Assembly: GCA_038217425.1 (NCBI GenBank)
Contig: JBBQPM010000016.1
Span: 1 to 60,336, forward strand
Direction: 5' to 3'
From: JAIEPT01 sp038217425
GTDB taxonomy: Bacteria; Planctomycetota; Planctomycetia; Gemmatales; Gemmataceae
Length of the DNA: 60,336 nucleotides
The translations under genes were made by a program, and so were the position numbers. The notes under the pieces were generated by a model, which saw only the letters and a list, made by a program, of their open reading frames with translations, was not told the origin of the DNA and did not search any database. The first letter of the stretch is position 1. Each line of letters opens with the position of its first letter. Positions 17,017-25,653 of this stretch are shown one piece after another.

Positions 17017-19934
17017 CCCAGCACTCGCTTTCGAATCGGCTCGCGCAATCGCTCCGCCACCTCCGGTAACAATCCGTACGCCCAGGCTAGGTACTGAGCC
17101 GGGTGCAGCGTTCGGCGTCTCCCGGCGTCCTCCATCTGGATGCGGCAGCTGCTGCACTCCGTCGCGCCGAACTGCAAGCTCGGCTGCGCCAGCGCCTGCA
17201 GCATCAACGCCCCCGCCTGGATGGACGTCTCGTAACTGTCCCGACGCATGCCGAACGTCCCGGCCATGCCGGAACAGCTCACGTCGAGCGTCGTCACCTT
17301 GAGTCCTGGAATGTCGGCGAGCAGGCCCGGCCCGTGGATGCCGCCGTTCAGGGCTTTCAAATGGCATGGCACGTGGTGGCCGACGCTGAGTTCGAGCGTT
17401 TGAAAGTCGCTGCGCCATTTCCCCTGCCGCTTCAGTTCTGAGAGGAAGGTGGTGAACTCGACGGTACGGTCGGCGACGAGGCGGGCGTCGAAGTCGTCGA
17501 TCAGGTCGAGATAGTCGCTGCGGAGGGCGAGCGCGGAGTGCGGTTCGAGGCAGACGATGGGGACGCCGGCACGGGCGAGTTCGGCGAAGACGCGGAGGTT
17601 TCGACGCGCCAGATCGCGGGCGCCGTCGGCGTCGCCGTGAACCAGGCACTCGATGCCGGAGCTTTGCTGTCCGGGGGGGACGTGAACGTCGTAACCGTGA
17701 TGTTCGAGGACCAGGCCGGCGGCGAGGGGGATCTGCGGATCGAAATAGTTGGCGAAGAGATCGACGAAGAGGGCGACTTTCGGCTTCTGCGAATCGGGCA
17801 TCTTGGTCCAGCCGCGGCGCTGGGCGAGGGTCATGAACGTATGGCGCGCCAGGAGGGGCAGACGTCTCTGGCTGCTGAGATTGAAGGCGCGGGCCATGAG
17901 CCAACGCAGGGCCGGGCTGCGCAGCGTGGTATTGGCGAGGAAGCGGAAGGAACTGCCCCAGCGCACCCATTTTTCCAGTCGGGCGAAGAACCAGTCGTTC
18001 CAGTCGAGGCCGTGCTCGGCGACGTTTTGGGCTTTGAGTTCGAGCATCATCTTGGGGATGTTGACGCGTGAGGGGCATTCGCTGGCGCACATCTTGCAGT
18101 TTACGCAGCGGTCGGCGAGAAGGCGGACGTCGCGCGAGCCGAGGCGTTTGGGGTCGGCATCTTCGGCAGTCAAATGTCGTAAGAGATTCGCCTTGGCGCG
18201 AGGCGAGTTGCGTTCGTCGTCTTGGGCGTGGAAGATCGGGCACATGCGCACGCCAGGCATTTGCGATCGGCACACGCCGCAGCCATTGCAGTGGTTCGTC
18301 TCGGCGATGAGTTGCAATGGCTGCCAGCGAAGTTCGGGGTCTTCCGGGGGCTTGCGCGCAGGTCGGCGCAGGGGCCAAAGCGCCTGATTGCCGTCGGGTT
18401 CGACGATCTTGCCGGGATTGAAGATGTTGTGCGGATCGAAGATCTGCTTGACCTGGCGCAGGAGCGGATAAAGGTCCGGACCGCACTGCCGGGAGACCCA
18501 GGGAGTCCGCGCCAGCCCGACGGCATGCTGGGTGCTGATCGTTCCGCCCAGCGCGATCGCCAGGGTATGGATGCGGTCGGCGATCGGGTAGACTTTGCTG
18601 GCGCCCTCGGGCGTGTGCAGATCGAGAAAAGGGCGGGCGTGGACTTGCCCCGCGCCAGCGTGAATCAGGTAAGAAGCCGTCGCGTCGAATTCCTTGAGAA
18701 TTTCCTGCAGCTCGCGCAGGTAGCGCGACAGCATCGGCAGCGGCACGGCCACGTCTTCGGCGAAGGGGATCGGCTGTGCGCCTCCCTTTTGCCCGTAGTA
18801 GCCGGGCAGCGTCTGATCGCGCAGGTTCCAGAAGCGCTGGTGCTGCTGGAGGTTCTCTGCCAGGTTGGTCCAGAGCAGGCCGGCTCCGTTCTTGTGTGCG
18901 AGCGTCTCCAGGAGGGCGCGGGCCTGGCTTTGGGCGGCGCCGACCTCCGCGCTTTCGAACTCGGCGAGCAGCACTGCTTCGACGTTTGCGGGAATGAGAT
19001 TCGCCGCTTCATTGCCGCGCACCAGGCTGAGGATGCGCCGATCGATGAGTTCGCAGGCGGCGGGGTCAGCATCGAGAATCCGCGCCAGGCCGCCGAGCGC
19101 ATGGTCGATCTTGCCGTAACCCAGGAGCACCAGGGCGCGATCCGCCGGCAACGGCACGGTCCGGAGCGTCGCCTCGGTGAAGATGCCGAGCGTTCCTTCC
19201 GAGCCGACCAGGAGCGGCAGCAGATCGAGTTCGCCGGCCTGGAGAATCCGATCGAGGCGATACCCGCACCGGTCGAACCGCGTTCTCGGCGGATGCTGTG
19301 CGATGAGCCCGGCATTTTCCTCAAGGAGAACGCCGAGGCTTTGCAAGAGATCGTGCAGATGGCTGGAGGCAGGCGTTTCGGCCAGGGGCCAGGCGACTCG
19401 GCTCAGGTCGGCGACGTCGCCGTTGTCCAGGACGGTGCGCAGGCGGACGACGTGGTCCGCGGTGGTTCCGTGGCGCAGAGCATGTGAGCCGGAGGCGTTG
19501 TTGCCGAGCATGCCGCCGAGGGTGCAGACGGCTTTGGCGGCGGGACCGGGGGCGAATCGGCGTCCGCGCGGCGCGAGATGCTGGTTCAGACGCTCGAGCG
19601 TAACGCCCGGCTGGACGCGGACGGTATCGCCCTCCGCGTCGTCGATGCGGCGGAGATTTTGACTGAGATCGATGATGAGACCGGAACCGAGCGCTTGCCC
19701 GGCGACGCCGCTGCCGGCGCCGCGGGCGATGAGGGGCAGACGTTGTTCATAGGCGTAGCGGACCAAGAGGGCGACGTCCTCTTCGTCCGCGGGGCAAGCG
19801 ACGCCCAGCGGTTCGATCTGGAAGATGCTGGCGTCGGTACTGTAAAGGGCGCGGGCGAGATCGTCAAAGCGGAGTTGGCCTTTGAAGAATCCTTTCAGAT
19901 CATCGCGAATGCGCCCCCGTTGTTGCTCATCCAC
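17013..19934 (-). CDS. FAD-linked oxidase/Fe-S oxidoreductase, D-2-hydroxyacid dehydrogenase type
   Basis: 973 aa, comparable to the YdiJ type of fused dehydrogenases (D-2-hydroxyglutarate or D-lactate dehydrogenases). Residues about 40-260 are the FAD-binding PCMH domain (RGAGSGVAGQALGSGLIIDL, MLGNNASGSHALRHGTTADH). About 280-530 is the GlcD-type C-terminal domain ending NIFNPGKIV. Two ferredoxin-type motifs follow: CNGCGVCRSQMPGVRMCP and CVNCKMCASECP. The last 250 residues are GlpC/CCG-like (HVPCHLKALNGG, DVSCSGMAGTFGM, ATECSSCRIQM). It probably passes electrons from a D-2-hydroxyacid to a carrier. The start is GTG. The substrate is not determined. Confidence 0.9.
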   Translation of the reverse strand: MDEQQRGRIRDDLKGFFKGQLRFDDLARALYSTDASIFQIEPLGVACPADEEDVALLVRYAYEQRLPLIARGAGSGVAGQALGSGLIIDLSQNLRRIDDAEGDTVRVQPGVTLERLNQHLAPRGRRFAPGPAAKAVCTLGGMLGNNASGSHALRHGTTADHVVRLRTVLDNGDVADLSRVAWPLAETPASSHLHDLLQSLGVLLEENAGLIAQHPPRTRFDRCGYRLDRILQAGELDLLPLLVGSEGTLGIFTEATLRTVPLPADRALVLLGYGKIDHALGGLARILDADPAACELIDRRILSLVRGNEAANLIPANVEAVLLAEFESAEVGAAQSQARALLETLAHKNGAGLLWTNLAENLQQHQRFWNLRDQTLPGYYGQKGGAQPIPFAEDVAVPLPMLSRYLRELQEILKEFDATASYLIHAGAGQVHARPFLDLHTPEGASKVYPIADRIHTLAIALGGTISTQHAVGLARTPWVSRQCGPDLYPLLRQVKQIFDPHNIFNPGKIVEPDGNQALWPLRRPARKPPEDPELRWQPLQLIAETNHCNGCGVCRSQMPGVRMCPIFHAQDDERNSPRAKANLLRHLTAEDADPKRLGSRDVRLLADRCVNCKMCASECPSRVNIPKMMLELKAQNVAEHGLDWNDWFFARLEKWVRWGSSFRFLANTTLRSPALRWLMARAFNLSSQRRLPLLARHTFMTLAQRRGWTKMPDSQKPKVALFVDLFANYFDPQIPLAAGLVLEHHGYDVHVPPGQQSSGIECLVHGDADGARDLARRNLRVFAELARAGVPIVCLEPHSALALRSDYLDLIDDFDARLVADRTVEFTTFLSELKRQGKWRSDFQTLELSVGHHVPCHLKALNGGIHGPGLLADIPGLKVTTLDVSCSGMAGTFGMRRDSYETSIQAGALMLQALAQPSLQFGATECSSCRIQMEDAGRRRTLHPAQYLAWAYGLLPEVAERLREPIRKRVLG

Positions 19935-20143
19935 GGAGGTATCTCAAAGAATCGGCCGGACACGCGACCCTGGCATTTTACGACCCGGCTGGCGTTCCCC
20001 CATGGGGCGCGGGGACAAATTTTCGGAAAGACCCTTGAATGCGTTTGGCACTCGCAGGGACGCTGCGAGCGCGAAACAAAGACAAACGGCTGTTCCAATC
20101 TGGAGCCGCTTGGTACTATGGATCGTACCGGAGAAAATCTGCC

Positions 20144-20563
20144 ATGGCCGAAACTAGCGAAATTGTCTCAAGCGCCGTTCCAGAACAGAACGGCTCCCCG
20201 CATCACGGAAAATGTCTTATCCACAGCGTTCGCGCTGGGGTGAGCGCATTGTCTCTGAAGTTTGAGGACGGATACTCAGGGACTGTGGATTATGTGAGTA
20301 TTGGTTTCGAACCGCACGAATTGGATCTTGGCGTGGTTCGGGTGACGTCGTCCAAGGACGGGATCGACATGGCCCTCAAGGAAGGCCAAAGCTTTGTGAT
20401 GGACGCGGAGACGCTTCGCTATTTCGCTGATGCCGAGTACGCGTACGAAGTCGATCGTGAAGTCGAGCGATGCCACATCTCCCCTGAGCGTTTCGACAAA
20501 CTTCTCGAAACGAGTAGGCCGCCGCAGTCGTGGTATGACGAAGTCCAGCCGAAGTTGTGGTAA
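20144..20563 (+). CDS. Uncharacterised small protein, overlapping pair partner 1
   Basis: 139 aa, soluble, no signal peptide from the ATG at 20144 (upstream in-frame codons look non-coding). I do not recognise the family. A beta-rich core includes KFEDGYSGTVDYVSIGFEP and GQSFVMDAETLRYFADAEYA. Base composition is visibly less GC-rich than the neighbours. It overlaps the following PemK/MazF-like gene by 7 bases, an arrangement common for antitoxin-toxin pairs, but its sequence does not look like a classic antitoxin. Confidence 0.65.
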   Translation: MAETSEIVSSAVPEQNGSPHHGKCLIHSVRAGVSALSLKFEDGYSGTVDYVSIGFEPHELDLGVVRVTSSKDGIDMALKEGQSFVMDAETLRYFADAEYAYEVDREVERCHISPERFDKLLETSRPPQSWYDEVQPKLW

Positions 20564-20940
20564 CATCCGGGGCTATTGTGAACGCCAAAGTTCTCGGTAA
20601 AGGCAGCATCATCCGGGCGCATTTCTCGTCCTCCAGCGGCGCTTACGACGCCGGCATGCACTATGCAATGGTTCTTAGCGAGCAGGAAGAGATCGCCGGC
20701 AGCGGGATAGTTCGAGTGGCGGTCATCTCGACCAACCAGACGATTGCTCAGAAACAGGATCTGGTTGAAGTGCATCCGTCGTTACGCCTGCCGCAAAAAT
20801 GTTTCGTCCAGTGCTCGTGGCTCGAAAAGATATCCATCAACGACATCGAATCGATTCATGATCGAAGGGCATACAGCACTTTTCTCGTAAAAGTCGAGAA
20901 GGCCGTGATCGCGTACGAACGTCGCATCGCGCATCCTTGA
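20557..20940 (+). CDS. PemK/MazF-like small protein
   Basis: 127 aa from the GTG at 20557; a second GTG at 20578 is possible. The pattern of GSIIRAHF, HYAMVLSEQEEI, VRVAVISTNQTI and then LPQKCFVQCSWLEKISINDI is like PemK/MazF-fold proteins, in which members cleave mRNA. Catalytic residues cannot be assigned with confidence. It overlaps the preceding gene by 7 bases. If the pair is a toxin-antitoxin module the order would be antitoxin first. Lower GC than the flanks suggests acquisition. Confidence 0.6.
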   Translation: MVTSGAIVNAKVLGKGSIIRAHFSSSSGAYDAGMHYAMVLSEQEEIAGSGIVRVAVISTNQTIAQKQDLVEVHPSLRLPQKCFVQCSWLEKISINDIESIHDRRAYSTFLVKVEKAVIAYERRIAHP

Positions 20941-21012
20941 AGTTACTAGCATTCGCGCCCCAAATCGATTACAAGAAGATCATCCCGCCCGAATCCTCGA
21001 AAGGACATCTCC

Positions 21013-21900
21013 ATGAAACGCGGTCTGTATCTGCTCGTCGCACTCGCCCTCTCGGCGTCGTTTTCGCTTGCCCAGGAAAAGAAGGTCGTGGTCATGGTCG
21101 CAGGTCGGCCGAGCCATGGCCCGGGCGATCACGAGTTCAACGCCGGCATCAAACTCTTGCAAAAATGCCTCGCGGAGAACGCCAAGAACATCGAAGTCAG
21201 GCCCTACTTCAACGGTCAATGGCCGAGTGCCGAGGACCTGGCCAAGGCCGACAGCATCGTCATTTACGCCGACGGCGGCGGTGGTCATCCCGCCATCCAG
21301 GCCGATCGCCTCAAGCAACTCGAGAAGGAAATGAAACGCGGCTGCGGCTACGTCTGCATGCATTACGCCGTCGAAGTGCCCAAGGACAAAGGGGGCGCCG
21401 AGTTCCTCAACTGGCTGGGGGGCTACTTCGAAACCCACTGGTCGGTCAATCCCCACTGGGAAGCGAAGATCACCGATTTGCCCAAGCATGAAATCAGCAA
21501 CGGCGTGAAGCCGTTTCAGAGCCTCGACGAGTGGTACTTTCACATGCGTTTTCGCCTGGAAATGAAGGGCGTGACGCCGATCCTCACCGATCTGCCGCCG
21601 GAAGGAACCATGAAGCGCGGCGACGGGCCCCACAGCGGCAATCCCGCGGTTCGCGCATCAATGGCCAAGAAGGAACGCCAACATCTCGCCTGGGCGGTTG
21701 AACGCGAAGACGGCGGGCGCGGCTTCGGCTTCACCGGCGGCCATTATCACAAGGGCTGGGCCAACGACAGCCAACGCAAACTTATCCTCAACGCCATTCT
21801 GTGGTCCGCCAAGGCCCCCGTCCCCGCCGACGGCGTTCCCTCCGTCGTCACCGCCGATGACATGAAGGCGAATCTCGACGATAAACCGAAGAAGAAGTGA
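21013..21900 (+). CDS. Secreted ThuA-domain protein
   Basis: 295 aa. The signal peptide MKRGLYLLVALALSASFSLAQ gives the start and export. The rest is a ThuA-like domain (class I glutamine-amidotransferase fold): VVVMVAGRPSHGPGDHEFNA, DSIVIYADGGGGHP, GCGYVCMHYAVEVPKDKGG and GGHYHKGWANDSQRKLILNA. In planctomycetes such proteins often accompany sugar dehydrogenases or PVC cytochromes. ThuA is linked to trehalose utilisation in rhizobia, but the reaction here is unknown. A bidirectional terminator follows. Confidence 0.9.
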   Translation: MKRGLYLLVALALSASFSLAQEKKVVVMVAGRPSHGPGDHEFNAGIKLLQKCLAENAKNIEVRPYFNGQWPSAEDLAKADSIVIYADGGGGHPAIQADRLKQLEKEMKRGCGYVCMHYAVEVPKDKGGAEFLNWLGGYFETHWSVNPHWEAKITDLPKHEISNGVKPFQSLDEWYFHMRFRLEMKGVTPILTDLPPEGTMKRGDGPHSGNPAVRASMAKKERQHLAWAVEREDGGRGFGFTGGHYHKGWANDSQRKLILNAILWSAKAPVPADGVPSVVTADDMKANLDDKPKKK

Positions 21901-21919
21901 TCGCACCCAAAAGAAACAA

Positions 21920-21956
21920 CCTCGGCGTCCGAATCCTTGCGGATCGGACGCCGAGG
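21920..21956. terminator. Bidirectional intrinsic terminator
   Basis: Exact 13-bp arms cctcggcgtccga (21920-21932) and tcggacgccgagg (21944-21956) with an 11-base loop. It lies between the convergent thuA-like and cpaB genes. A-rich sequence on the left becomes a T-rich tail for the minus-strand pilus operon, and cgttcttct follows on the plus side. Confidence 0.8.
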
Positions 21957-21984
21957 CGTTCTTCTCGACCGACTCTGTGTCTCG

Positions 21985-23091
21985 CTAAAAGTTGTTCTTC
22001 TTTTCCGGCATTTCCGGAGCCGTCGCGGGCGTCGGACCTTGCGGCGTCACGGTCGGACGAGGCGGCGTCGGCAATGCTTCCGTCGGCTCCGTCAACTCCG
22101 TCTTCGTCACTTGCGAGACCGGCACCTGGCCGTTCTTGTCCAGGTTGTACTCCACCGCTCGTTCCTTGTCGCCTTCGATAATTCTCAGTATGTGCTTCTT
22201 CGTGTCGATTTTTACTTCTTCCTTCTTCACCACCAACATCGGCTCCGCGTCGATCGGGCCTTCCTTCGGAAAGCCCGGCAGGGCGGCCAGCGGCTCCTGC
22301 GTCGGCGACGTCATCGGTTCCAGCAGCGGATCGGTTGGTTCTTTGTCCTTGGCTTCGCCGCCGTACGTGCCGTTCTTGACGTCCTCCACGGTGACTTTCA
22401 TGATATTGGCCTTGGAGTTGTCGCCGAACTTGCGGACGACGAAGCTCAGAGATCCCATGTCGCGAGCCACGTTGACCTTCAGGGCGTCCTCGCGAGTCAG
22501 GGCGACGGTGACGATACTGGCGGAGATGGCGGCGCCGGCGTCGGGTCGGTTCAACCCTTGGTCCGCCGCCAACACCAGCACGTTCTCCAGCAGAATGTGC
22601 GAGTAAGACGACTTGTCGTCGCCGCGACGGACAGTGTGATGGATGTCGACGCGCGACAGGGGCAGATTGGCGAAGCCGGAGGCGGACGATTCGTTGGTGA
22701 CGCGGATACCGATCGCGACCATGTCCGGAGGCAGCGTCACTTGCAAGCCGCTGTTGGGGTCTTTCTGGTCATAGGTGTCTTCCTCGAGGCTGATGTAATC
22801 GCCGGCACGCAGCGGCCTTTTGAGGATCTTGTTCTTGAGTTTGTCCATGTTGCCGCCATCTTCAACGACGTAAGCCTTGACATGCTGTTCGCCCTTGGTG
22901 ACCGATTTGAACTCGAACAAAGCCTCGGGGATCTTGATCGACTCGCCCATGTTGATGTTCTTTTTGGCGACGACCATTTGAACTTTTTCGGAGTCGCCGG
23001 ATCGGTTGGCCAGGAGCTGGCTGGTCATGTAGCTGGCGCCGAGGCCGCAGACGACGGCGACGACCAGGAGGATAGCGGTCTTTGGTTTCAT
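21985..23091 (-). CDS. cpaB: Flp pilus assembly protein CpaB/RcpC
   Basis: 368 aa. The N-terminus has a membrane anchor or signal (TAILLVVAVVCGLGASYM), followed by a SAF-like domain (MVVAKKNINMGESIKIPEAL, ILKRPLRAGDYI) and the RcpC/CpaB domain (ADQGLNRPDAGAAISASIVT, VALTREDALKVNVARDMGSL). CpaB is a periplasmic component of the tight-adherence (Tad/Flp) pilus machine. The last 110 residues are a Pro/Glu-rich, probably disordered extension. It is last in the locus flp x4 - cpaA - cpaB, and the secretin, ATPase and Tad platform genes are not in the window. Confidence 0.9.
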   Translation of the reverse strand: MKPKTAILLVVAVVCGLGASYMTSQLLANRSGDSEKVQMVVAKKNINMGESIKIPEALFEFKSVTKGEQHVKAYVVEDGGNMDKLKNKILKRPLRAGDYISLEEDTYDQKDPNSGLQVTLPPDMVAIGIRVTNESSASGFANLPLSRVDIHHTVRRGDDKSSYSHILLENVLVLAADQGLNRPDAGAAISASIVTVALTREDALKVNVARDMGSLSFVVRKFGDNSKANIMKVTVEDVKNGTYGGEAKDKEPTDPLLEPMTSPTQEPLAALPGFPKEGPIDAEPMLVVKKEEVKIDTKKHILRIIEGDKERAVEYNLDKNGQVPVSQVTKTELTEPTEALPTPPRPTVTPQGPTPATAPEMPEKKNNF

Positions 23092-23127
23092 GGAAGCACC
23101 TTAAAGTCGAAGAAGGGAGACGTGTCT

Positions 23128-23775
23128 TTAGCGAGCAACCTGGGCGGTATTTTCGCCGGCCCGGGGTTGCGGTTTGTTCGGTTCGAGTTCGAACATGTAA
23201 TAGAGAGTGCCGAGAAAGCCGATGCACAGGGGCACGCCATAGGGGAGGCGGTGCCAGCGGGGTCGGCGGTTTCGGGCTTTGTCGGCGATCTCACCCACGC
23301 CGCTGGACTTGACCATATCGCCGAGGATGTCGCGCATATGATTGGCGTTGTCTTGGAATTGCCCGCGGATGAGGATCATGGCGAGAGCGATGATACCGCC
23401 GACAATGGTCCCGGCGCAGAAGGCGTAGACGATGATCCACATGGCGTTCGGGTCGCCGAAGCCGTAGAAGGCGCCGATCCAGGAGCCGAAGCCCATGGTC
23501 ATTTTGACATCCCCCGCGCCCATCCCGCCGATGGCGTAAATAGGAAGTAGGAGGGCGAAGCCCAGGAACGTGCCGGCGAGCGCGGCTCCGAAGCCGCCGT
23601 GCCCGGCGTCCAGGCCGAAGTTGTTTGCGATGCCCAGCGCCCAACCGCTGAAGATGAGGGGGTAAGTGAGCAGGTTGGGGACTTTGAATTTCCACCAATC
23701 GATGACGGCGGCGGCGATCATGCCGACGCAAATGAATGCCACGGGCCAATGGTCGAGATTGAGGAAGTAGTTCAT
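23128..23775 (-). CDS. cpaA: Prepilin peptidase, A24 family (CpaA/TadV)
   Basis: 215 aa, integral membrane aspartic protease with five or six hydrophobic segments. It cleaves the leader from Flp prepilins at the inner membrane. The two catalytic Asp motifs are visible: AAAVIDWWKFKVPN (about residue 25) and GGMGAGDVKMTMGFGSWIG (the GxGD motif, near 87). No N-methylation domain is present, as usual for CpaA. A C-terminal tail of about 30 residues after the last helix is Pro/Arg-rich. It sits between the pilin genes and cpaB on the same strand. Confidence 0.93.
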   Translation of the reverse strand: MNYFLNLDHWPVAFICVGMIAAAVIDWWKFKVPNLLTYPLIFSGWALGIANNFGLDAGHGGFGAALAGTFLGFALLLPIYAIGGMGAGDVKMTMGFGSWIGAFYGFGDPNAMWIIVYAFCAGTIVGGIIALAMILIRGQFQDNANHMRDILGDMVKSSGVGEIADKARNRRPRWHRLPYGVPLCIGFLGTLYYMFELEPNKPQPRAGENTAQVAR

Positions 23776-23848
23776 GGGAAGGAGTCCTTACGTTCAAGAA
23801 CCGAGGGGAAATAAGGGGGTGTTGACGACGGTCCGCTCAAAATGCGGG

Positions 23849-23890
23849 GATACGAGCCGCGCGGCTTGGGGAAGCATCGCGGCTCGTATC
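23849..23890 (-). promoter_or_regulatory. Stem-loop between pilin and processing genes
   Basis: Arms gatacgagccgcg (23849-23861) and cgcggctcgtatc (23878-23890) pair perfectly over 13 bp with a 16-base loop. The stem lies downstream of the last flp gene and upstream of cpaA. There is no T tract, so partial termination or protection of abundant pilin mRNA from 3' decay is plausible, by inference. Confidence 0.6.
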
Positions 23891-23926
23891 AGGTCAGGCC
23901 GAGGCCTGAGCCGCAGGATTCGATGC

Positions 23927-24112
23927 TCAGCTGGAGGTGCTGCCGATGACGCCGCCGACCGTGGTGAAGGTTTTGCTGGCGTTGGTGCCCAGGGTCTGGA
24001 TCGCGGCAATGCAGACGACGATGATAAGGGCGAGCATGACCGCGTATTCGACAGCCGTCGGGCCGTCTTCACGCACGAGGAAGTTCTTGACCGTTTGAAT
24101 GAGCTGATTCAT
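23927..24112 (-). CDS. flp: Flp/Fap major pilin, copy closest to cpaA
   Basis: 61 aa Flp-family prepilin. The leader MNQLIQTVKNFLVREDG is cut after Gly, before PTAVEYAVMLALIIVV, which contains the conserved Glu-Tyr and hydrophobic helix. The C-terminus is short and Ser/Thr-rich (GGVIGSTSS). Nearly identical to the next two copies (Ile for Leu at residue 5). Assembled into adhesive Tad pili. Confidence 0.95.
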   Translation of the reverse strand: MNQLIQTVKNFLVREDGPTAVEYAVMLALIIVVCIAAIQTLGTNASKTFTTVGGVIGSTSS

Positions 24113-24304
24113 GTGAGTGGGTCCTTTCTTAGTGTGTAACCCGTGTCCCTGCTACTGCGACCTCGGCAAGTTATCTGGTGTTCGCCTGCCGAAGTTTTTG
24201 GTCGTTGGCAACATGCCGAGGACCGAAATTGTGCCGCCATCCCCAACAAGGAGACAGGCGTGAAAAGAGGCGTTGACGATTCGAAGGCCTTAACAGTCAT
24301 TGGT

Positions 24305-24490
24305 TCAGCTGGAGGTGCTGCCGATGACGCCGCCGACCGTGGTGAAGGTCTTGCTGGCATTGGTGCCCAGGGTCTGAATCGCAGCGATGCAGACGACGAT
24401 GATGAGGGCGAGCATGACCGCGTATTCGACAGCGGTGGGGCCGTCTTCACGCACGAGGAAGTTCTTGACCGTTTGGAGGAGCTGATTCAT
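24305..24490 (-). CDS. flp: Flp/Fap major pilin, second copy
   Basis: 61 aa, starting at MNQLLQTVKNFLVREDG; ten upstream in-frame codons are ignored because the family leader begins here. Same Gly/PTAVEY processing site and hydrophobic core as its neighbours. The protein appears identical to the copy at 24574, while the spacer DNA between the copies is not conserved, so the copies are real duplicates under selection. Confidence 0.95.
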   Translation of the reverse strand: MNQLLQTVKNFLVREDGPTAVEYAVMLALIIVVCIAAIQTLGTNASKTFTTVGGVIGSTSS

Positions 24491-24573
24491 GTGTGGATGC
24501 CTTTCAAGTGATGGTTGCAAAAGTATTAGGTTGCGAGTTTTGACTGTCGGCCCCTTCGCCGTGCGTTCGGACC

Positions 24574-24759
24574 TCAGCTGGAGGTGCTGCCGATGACGCC
24601 GCCGACGGTGGTGAAGGTCTTGCTGGCATTGGTGCCCAGGGTCTGGATCGCAGCGATGCAGACGACGATGATGAGGGCGAGCATGACTGCGTATTCGACA
24701 GCGGTGGGGCCGTCTTCACGCACGAGGAAGTTCTTGACCGTTTGGAGGAGCTGATTCAT
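24574..24759 (-). CDS. flp: Flp/Fap major pilin, third copy
   Basis: 61 aa, MNQLLQTVKNFLVREDG then PTAVEYAVMLALIIVV. Same length and apparently same sequence as the copy at 24305. It follows the divergent copy at 24871 in transcription order. An AAAGGG ribosome site is present just upstream of the ATG on the minus strand. Confidence 0.95.
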   Translation of the reverse strand: MNQLLQTVKNFLVREDGPTAVEYAVMLALIIVVCIAAIQTLGTNASKTFTTVGGVIGSTSS

Positions 24760-24870
24760 GTGAGAACCCTTTCGAAAAATAATGATGACGAGACAAAAGT
24801 TACGTGTTTCAGAGTGCTTTTACCGGGCGGCTCCTTCGCCGCGAATTCAGGCCCCATGGGGCGTTACGTT

Positions 24871-25062
24871 TCAGGAACTGGTTCCGCTCGCAGCACCGTT
24901 CAGAGCCACGTTGCTAAAAACCTTGCTGCTATTGGTGCCGAGAGTCTGGATCGCCGCGATGCACACGACGATGATCAAGGCCAGCATGACCGCATACTCG
25001 ACAGCCGTGGGGCCGTCTTCACTCTTCAAGAAACCGATCAAAAACTGTTCGAAGCCGCGCAT
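24871..25062 (-). CDS. flp: Flp/Fap pilin, divergent first copy
   Basis: 63 aa, first of the four pilin genes in transcription order. The leader differs (MRGFEQFLIGFLKSEDG) as does the C-terminus (VALNGAASGTSS), but the processing site and helix PTAVEYAVMLALIIVV are the same. It may be a variant or initiating subunit, or simply an older duplicate. I chose the start at MRGFEQ because eleven upstream in-frame codons overlap a purine-rich ribosome-site region. Confidence 0.92.
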   Translation of the reverse strand: MRGFEQFLIGFLKSEDGPTAVEYAVMLALIIVVCIAAIQTLGTNSSKVFSNVALNGAASGTSS

Positions 25063-25482
25063 AATCTGTCCCTTTCTTCCCGTAAAGGAGTCCACTAATT
25101 TCCAACATCAGGAGGGGGGAAGAGGAGATGAATTCGGCTTGAAGGTCGGGAACCGCATTCATTCCTTCGGCAACCAGGCGACCCATCGTGGGGCCCTTGG
25201 TTTTTCGTCATCGCCTCGCGACGATTGTTGCCATTTCAAGGATGTTGAACTCGCCTCAAGAGCTTGTCGTTCAGTGCTTAAGGCGTCGTTGTTTCGTTCA
25301 CGCATCAAACCTAGTTCGCGACAGAGCAGCAGTCAAATCAGGTGTGACAAATAATCCGTTTTTTTTCGGTCGCAACAGTTATTCCGGCACGAGATCCCCC
25401 AACTTGAACGAGCCCGCACGCCCCAGTTCGCACCACGGCGGATTCCTTAAACTTCGAATCTTGTGCAGCTTATGGCAGCACT
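25063..25482. other. 420-bp intergenic region upstream of the flp locus
   Basis: Presumably holds the pilus promoter on the minus strand. I see no convincing gene, and no clear -35/-10 pair. Frames that cross it have no recognisable protein sequence. Confidence 0.5.
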
Positions 25483-25541
25483 TCTGCGGGTCAGGGAAAC
25501 ATTTACAACGAGACGTTGTAAATGTTTCCCTGACCCGCAGA
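25483..25541. repeat. Perfect 28-bp inverted repeat
   Basis: Arms 25483-25510 and 25514-25541 are exact reverse complements around the three-base loop aga. The core reads gtcagggaaacatttacaac. There is no T tract on either side. It stands alone in an intergenic region and is unlike the other palindromes. Confidence 0.9.
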
Positions 25542-25600
25542 CTCGGAAATATCCGGGCGTGGACGTCGCGTCGTTTTGAGGATATCTTAAGTATCTGGTG

Positions 25601-25606
25601 TATAAT
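25601..25606 (+). promoter_or_regulatory. Possible sigma-70-type -10 box
   Basis: A consensus TATAAT preceded by ttgagg 19 bases upstream (non-ideal spacing). If used, transcription would start near 25613 and run into the structured RNA region. It is an alternative or addition to the sigma-54-like site at 25654. Confidence 0.4.
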
Positions 25607-25653
25607 GACTTGCAGCAAAACTACAGAAGCACAGGCGATTTGGTCGAAGGAAT

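Noticed and set aside
23927..25062. Assembly error as the source of four flp genes
   Set aside because: The spacers differ in length and sequence and the copies differ at several codons, so collapsed or duplicated reads are unlikely.
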